DNA of 29,824 bases from an uncultured bacterium (GTDB taxonomy: Bacteria; Actinomycetota; Coriobacteriia; Coriobacteriales; Coriobacteriaceae), in contig CAJMOP010000013.1 in the NCBI GenBank assembly GCA_905215115.1, forward strand, positions 1-29,824, in the 5' to 3' direction. The notes under the pieces were generated by a model. That model ran no database searches and was not told the origin of the DNA. It saw only the letters and a list, made by a program, of their open reading frames with translations. Below, piece by piece: positions 25,932-29,824 of the stretch. A program made the translations under genes and the position numbers. Each line of letters opens with the position of its first letter. Within the stretch, counting starts at the first letter, position 1.

Positions 25932-26123
25932 GGACAGTTAGTTCAGATACGTATAAACCGAGCTGCTAAATAGCTGGGTTTGGAGCCTTCGGACGCCTTT
26001 AGATGACCTGAAGCGCTTGATTTTGGGCTTTAAATGCCCGTTTTGAGGACCAAATAACGCTTAACTAAGCGTCTGAACGCTTCGTTAGGGGGTCTGATTT
26101 ATACATATCTGAACTAACTGTCC
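25932..26123. mobile_element. MITE-like 192-bp element with 26-bp terminal inverted repeats
   Basis: The left end (25932-25957, beginning GGACAGTTAGTTCAGATA) and right end (26098-26123) are inverted copies with one mismatch. The 140-base interior has no coding frame but holds short inverted repeats (AGCT...AGCT at 25961-25975; AACGCTT/AAGCGT around 26055-26072; GAACGCTTCG). It is more AT-rich than the neighbouring palindromes. No target-site duplication is evident. It could be a miniature transposable element or a large structured regulatory element. Confidence 0.6.
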
Positions 26124-26406
26124 AGGCTGCTTCGCTTGGGGCTGTCACGTTTTACTTGAGGTCCCGGTCTCCACAATTTTCGTCAAGCTTTTGGTTAGAT
26201 TTTGGTCAGCTGGCGTAAGGGTGGAAGGCCAAAAGATTGCTGGCGAAAAAAGCTCAGAGAAAGTGCTGGTAGGGGAGTTGTTGAGCTTTTCGACAGCTTT
26301 TGAGCAAAAGAAACTTTGTGGCTATTGCCGGCGATTGCGTTGTCGCGGTCATGGCGGTGCGGGATGCTGGTCGTAAGCGTCGAATGCCCCGATTTTGGAG
26401 GCCAAC
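26124..26406. other. Gene-free stretch before the small membrane protein gene
   Basis: I see no supported gene here. A 61-codon frame beginning at TTG 26191 lacks a ribosome binding site. Near-repeats of GAGCTTTT and TTTTGAGC occur around 26282-26305. A ribosome binding site for the next gene (TTGGAGG) is at 26394-26400. No clear promoter is found. Confidence 0.4.
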
Positions 26407-26841
26407 ATGGATCTGTTTCTTGAGACTCCGCAGCAACAAGCTGAGCGCATACTGCGTCAGCAGCAACGACTCATGGAGATGCAAATGCAAGGGGTTGCCA
26501 ACCAGGCACCCGTGCAAAACGTCGTGCCCGCTGCTGTACCTGCAGCTGTGCCCGGGCGTGAATCGGCGCCAGAGGCCTATTCCGTACAGCAAGATTCATA
26601 TGCGCAGGAGCTCGCGTTCGACAAACGCCGCGCGCGCCGCCGCCGTTTGGGCCAGCGCCTGCGCACATTGGCGATGATCGTGCTCATCCCGCTGGGGCTT
26701 GCGGCCATCTTTCTGGTGTCGTATGCCCTCACGTGCATTCTCAACGGCGCATCGCCCAACGAGGTGCTCCAGCATTTAGCGGCCCTGGGCCAGCGCCTAG
26801 GTGACGTCATAACAACCATCCGCGCCGGCTGGGGGAGTTAG
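26407..26841 (+). CDS. Small single-pass membrane protein
   Basis: The 144-residue protein has a Gln/Met-rich N-terminal helix (about 8-35), a Pro/Ala/Val-rich linker (about 37-60), a very basic stretch KRRARRRRLGQRLR, and one membrane segment (TLAMIVLIPLGLAAIFLVSYALTCIL, about 92-117), then a short helical tail. The basic stretch before the segment suggests a cytoplasmic N-terminus. I do not recognise a family. Start ATG 26407 follows GGAGG; the in-frame TTG at 26395 overlaps that site. The rmuC gene follows 122 bases later with its own -10-like site. Confidence 0.75.
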   Translation: MDLFLETPQQQAERILRQQQRLMEMQMQGVANQAPVQNVVPAAVPAAVPGRESAPEAYSVQQDSYAQELAFDKRRARRRRLGQRLRTLAMIVLIPLGLAAIFLVSYALTCILNGASPNEVLQHLAALGQRLGDVITTIRAGWGS

Positions 26842-26909
26842 CGTTTTAGCGCCTGTGGCCCAAAATCCATTTGTCCGATTGTCGTGGGCGCCCGGTGCGT
26901 GTGGCGGGG

Positions 26910-26915
26910 TAAGAT
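26910..26915 (+). promoter_or_regulatory. -10-like TAAGAT before rmuC
   Basis: TAAGAT preceded by GGGG lies 48 bases before ATG 26964. No clear -35. Confidence 0.35.
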
Positions 26916-26963
26916 TGATCGCGGTTTTGATTGATAATCGATTGGGTTTGTTGGGCGGAATGT

Positions 26964-28319
26964 ATGTCTGCTATTGATGTTGTGCTTGTTGTGATCGCCT
27001 TAGTGGCGGTGGGAGTTGCTGTGGTTTGCGCCCTGCAACTTAAGGACCTTCGTGCCGAGCTGCGGGAACGTGGCGACAAGGGCGCGGAGACGCTGGCGGC
27101 ACTTGAACAGGCCAACAACGCACTCGACGCCCTTAATGTGGCGTTGGCAGAAACCCGCCGCACGGCAAACGCCATCGCGCAGCAGCAGACGACCGACGCC
27201 GCCGTAGAGCAGCAGCGCTACCTGACCATTGCGCGCGAGTTCTCGCAGGCTGGCGACCGTATGGACGACCTGCGCCGTGAGACGGCCCAACAGCTGGGCG
27301 CCAACCGCGAGGGCATCGAGTACCGCCTGGACAAGGTGCGCGAGACGGTCGATGCCCAGCTGGGCGCCATCCGCAAGGATAACAACGTGCAGCTCGATCA
27401 GATGCGTGCGACGGTGGACGAGAAGCTCTCCCGCACGCTCAACGATCGCCTGTCCGCATCATTTAAGCAGGTGAGTGACCAGCTCGAGGCCGTGTACAAG
27501 GGCCTGGGCGACATGCAGTCTATCGCCACTGGCGTGGGCGACCTTAAACGCGTGCTGGGCAATGTGAAGGCGCGCGGCATTTTGGGCGAGGTGCAGCTGG
27601 GCGCGATCCTGGCGGACATCCTTACGCCCGACCAGTATCTGGAAAACGTCGCCACCAAGCCTGGCGCCTCGGAGCGGGTTGAGTTTGCCGTCAAGCTGCC
27701 GGTGGACGAGGGCGACCCCGTGCTGCTGCCGATTGACTCCAAATTCCCGGGCGACGCGTACGAGCATTTGCTCGATGCCCAGGAGTCGGGTGACGCGGAG
27801 GCCGTCGCCGCCGCGCGCAAGACGCTCGACACCATGGTGAAGCGCGAGGCAAAGGACATCTGCGAGAAGTACCTGAGCGTGCCTGCGACCACCAACTTTG
27901 GCATTCTGTTCGTTCCGTTTGAAGGCCTGTACGCCGAGGTCGTCAGCCGCCCCGGGCTTATCGAGACCTTAGGCCGCGACCATCACGTCAACGTTGCTGG
28001 CCCCAGCACCATGGCGGCCATCCTCAACAGCCTGCAGATGAGCTACCAGACGTTTAAGCTGCAAAAGCGCACCGACGACGTGCTGCGCGTGCTTTCCGCC
28101 GTCAAGGCCGAGCTGCCACGCTATCAGGCGGCGCTGCGTCGTGCCCAGCAGCAGATCGAGACCGCGGGCAAAACGGTCGAGGGCATTATCACCACGCGCA
28201 CCAACGTTATGGAACGCAAGCTCAAGGATATCGATGCGCTGGAAGACGCGCGGGAGGCCGACGAGATTTTGGGCTTGGAGCCCGCAGACTTACTCGCGGG
28301 TCAGGAAGACGAGGACTAG
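26964..28319 (+). CDS. rmuC: RmuC family DNA recombination protein
   Basis: The 451-residue protein has an N-terminal membrane segment (about 4-24), a long coiled-coil region (about 26-175) rich in Gln, Glu and Arg, and the RmuC domain (about 185-420): VKARGILGEVQLGAIL, LPIDSKFPGDAYEHL, FVPFEGLYAEV and FKLQKRTDDVLRVL. The domain is related to restriction-endonuclease-like folds, and E. coli RmuC limits inversions at short inverted repeats. Start ATG 26964 has GGCGGAA at suitable spacing; the in-frame start at 26931 would add residues before the membrane anchor. Its presence in a window full of long inverted repeats is worth noting, but a functional link is not shown. Confidence 0.93.
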   Translation: MSAIDVVLVVIALVAVGVAVVCALQLKDLRAELRERGDKGAETLAALEQANNALDALNVALAETRRTANAIAQQQTTDAAVEQQRYLTIAREFSQAGDRMDDLRRETAQQLGANREGIEYRLDKVRETVDAQLGAIRKDNNVQLDQMRATVDEKLSRTLNDRLSASFKQVSDQLEAVYKGLGDMQSIATGVGDLKRVLGNVKARGILGEVQLGAILADILTPDQYLENVATKPGASERVEFAVKLPVDEGDPVLLPIDSKFPGDAYEHLLDAQESGDAEAVAAARKTLDTMVKREAKDICEKYLSVPATTNFGILFVPFEGLYAEVVSRPGLIETLGRDHHVNVAGPSTMAAILNSLQMSYQTFKLQKRTDDVLRVLSAVKAELPRYQAALRRAQQQIETAGKTVEGIITTRTNVMERKLKDIDALEDAREADEILGLEPADLLAGQEDED

Positions 28320-28379
28320 CCGCAACGGACGGCGGGGCGCCGGCGTAAACGCGGGGCGCGGGCGCTTTTCGCGTCGCGC

Positions 28380-28410
28380 TTGACTGAAGCGCACTTTAAT
28401 GTGCAACAAT
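28380..28410 (+). promoter_or_regulatory. Putative promoter of the ABC transporter gene
   Basis: TTGACT (28380-28385) and AACAAT (28405-28410) are 19 bases apart. The spacer contains GCAC-TTTAAT-GTGC (28391-28404), a possible operator. ATG 28445 lies 34 bases downstream. Confidence 0.4.
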
Positions 28411-28444
28411 TGCCTCTCGCCCTATCAGACGCGAAAGGAAGCCC

Positions 28445-29824
28445 ATGTCTCAGAGAAGCACCAGTCCGCTCAAGCGTTCCACCGTGCGCCGCACGCTGCA
28501 GCGTTTTTGGGACGTTACGCGCACGCAGCCGTTGATCGTCTTTCTCTCGGTGTTCTCGTCGGCGGGCTACATCTTTTTGCTCACGTTTGCCAACACCTAC
28601 GTTATGGCCCTCATCGTCGACCGCGTCCAAGCGGGCCCCGTGGCGGGCGATCAAGTATTCGAGGTCTTTGGCCCTTACATTCTGGCGCTCGTGCTTGTGA
28701 ACCTGGCGGGCCAGATCCTCTCCAAACTGCAGGACTACACCGTCTACAAGCTTGAGATCGCGGGTAACTACCACCTGGCGCGCCTGTGCTTCGACACACT
28801 CTCCAACCAGTCCATGACATTCCACACCAGCCGCTTTGGCGGATCGCTCGTGAGCCAGACGAGCCGTTTCATGAGCGGCTATACGGGCTTGGTCGATGTG
28901 ACGGTGTATTCGCTCATCCCCACCATCACCTCGGTCATTTGCACGGTGGCGGCGCTCGCCCCGGTGGTGCCCACATTTACCGTGATCCTGATGGGCATCA
29001 TGGTCGTCTACATCGCGTTTGTCTGGCTTATGTACAAGCGCATCATGCCGCTTTCGGCCGCGACGTCCGCTGCGCAGAACAAGCTGTCGGGCGTGCTGTC
29101 CGACGCGGTCACGAACATTCTGGCCGTCAAAACCTGTGGGCGCGAGGACTTTGAGCGCGACCTATTCGATACCGCCGACCGCGCCGCGCGCGATGCCGAA
29201 ACGGTTTCGATGCACGCCATGATGCAGCGCAACTTTACGACCTCGGGCCTTATCGTCATCACCATGGCCGTGGTGAGCGTGTTCGTGGCGGGCGGCAACG
29301 CGTGGTTTGGCATCTCGGCCGGCGCGCTCGTCATGATCTTTACCTATACGTACAACCTCACCATGCGTCTGAACTACGTGAGCTCCATGATGCAGCGCAT
29401 CAACCGTGCGCTGGGCGACGCCGCCGAGATGACGCGCGTGCTGGACGAGCCGCGCCTGGTGGCGGACGACGAACATGCTCCCGAGCTCAAGGTGGGCGAG
29501 GGCGCGATTGATTTTGAGCATTTGAGCTTTGCCTATCGTGACGCTGCGGCGGGCGATAGCGTTTTCGACGACTTGACGCTCCATGTGGCGGCGGGCCAGT
29601 GCGTGGGCCTGGTGGGCAAATCGGGCTCGGGCAAGACGACGCTTACCAAGCTGTTGCTGCGCTTGGACGATGTGCAGGGCGGCCGCGTGCTCGTGGACGG
29701 CCAGGACGTCTCGCGCTGTACGCAGCAGAGCCTGCGCCGCCAAGTTGCCTACGTGCCGCAGGAGGCGCTGCTGTTCCATCGCACCATCGCCGAGAACATC
29801 GCCTACGGGCGGCCCGACGCCACG
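28445..29824 (+). CDS. ABC exporter, fused permease and ATP-binding domains (3' end beyond window)
   Basis: The frame runs without a stop for 460 codons to the last base of the window. Residues 20-320 form a six-segment exporter-type membrane domain (IVFLSVFSSAGYIFLLTFANTYV, LIPTITSVICTVAALAPVVP, VILMGIMVVYIAFVWLMY and others). The nucleotide-binding domain starts near 355 (IDFEHLSFAY), with Walker A GKSGSGKTT near 396-404 and Q-loop YVPQEALLF near 438-446, then TIAENIAYG. The signature and Walker B motifs lie outside the window. It starts at ATG 28445 with GAAAGGAAG upstream. Such half-transporters work as dimers to export peptides, drugs or lipids; a partner gene could follow downstream. 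Confidence 0.9.
   Translation, partial: MSQRSTSPLKRSTVRRTLQRFWDVTRTQPLIVFLSVFSSAGYIFLLTFANTYVMALIVDRVQAGPVAGDQVFEVFGPYILALVLVNLAGQILSKLQDYTVYKLEIAGNYHLARLCFDTLSNQSMTFHTSRFGGSLVSQTSRFMSGYTGLVDVTVYSLIPTITSVICTVAALAPVVPTFTVILMGIMVVYIAFVWLMYKRIMPLSAATSAAQNKLSGVLSDAVTNILAVKTCGREDFERDLFDTADRAARDAETVSMHAMMQRNFTTSGLIVITMAVVSVFVAGGNAWFGISAGALVMIFTYTYNLTMRLNYVSSMMQRINRALGDAAEMTRVLDEPRLVADDEHAPELKVGEGAIDFEHLSFAYRDAAAGDSVFDDLTLHVAAGQCVGLVGKSGSGKTTLTKLLLRLDDVQGGRVLVDGQDVSRCTQQSLRRQVAYVPQEALLFHRTIAENIAYGRPDAT

Noticed and set aside
25925..26130. Target-site duplication flanking the MITE-like element
   Set aside because: The bases directly outside the two terminal repeats do not match, so no duplication can be claimed.
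26191..26376. 61-codon frame starting with TTG
   Set aside because: No ribosome binding site, a start inside AT-rich noncoding sequence, and a composition (Cys/Arg-rich end) unlike real genes here.

Overview
The window looks like chromosome from a strictly anaerobic, GC-rich Gram-positive bacterium. The best guess is a gut Coriobacteriia of the Collinsella type. This rests on the GC-rich codon use (GCC, GTC, CTC, AAG), a full-length pyruvate:ferredoxin oxidoreductase as the main oxidative enzyme, rubrerythrin, fermentation-type carbamate kinase and LytS/LytTR two-component pairs. The genus is an inference from gene content; no rRNA gene is present to settle it.

Layout. 1-1392: end of a membrane protein and an FHA-domain protein. 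1393-1840: a long gene-free leader with strong RNA hairpins in front of nifJ (1841-5380). 5381-7869: an accessory patch with a long palindrome-terminator, three copies of an 80-bp hairpin repeat, a lower-GC AAA/DUF4143 ATPase (minus strand) with 34-bp direct repeats at its 5' side, a gene remnant and an AT-rich upstream region. 7870-13184: carbamate kinase, a membrane-anchored C39-like peptidase (minus), an APC permease and a metal-dependent amidohydrolase. 13302-15460 and 19216-21348: two paralogous LytS-type sensor kinase/LytTR regulator pairs, separated by a Zn-dependent phospholipase C-like protein, an Atg22/UMF1-type MFS transporter and a glycosyltransferase whose stop overlaps the second kinase start. 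21440-24802: YfcE-type phosphodiesterase, tRNA-Asp, then an Rrf2 regulator with a Cys cluster, a MutY-like glycosylase without the Fe-S motif, and rubrerythrin, which read as a redox/oxidative damage group. 24826-26406: a repeat-rich stretch around a small membrane protein. 26407-29824: a small membrane protein, RmuC, and the first 460 codons of an ABC exporter that runs off the window.

The protein genes are mostly assignable to known families. The most unusual content is intergenic: several long inverted repeats in which an inner hairpin sits inside long, perfectly paired arms. Two of these (24826-24907 and 25768-25853) share a 36-bp core with one difference, yet have arms of unrelated sequence that still pair with themselves. 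The triplicate hairpin at 5583-5790 shows a compensatory stem change, and a 192-bp element with 26-bp terminal inverted repeats lies at 25932-26123. These look like families of structured, possibly mobile, sequence elements.
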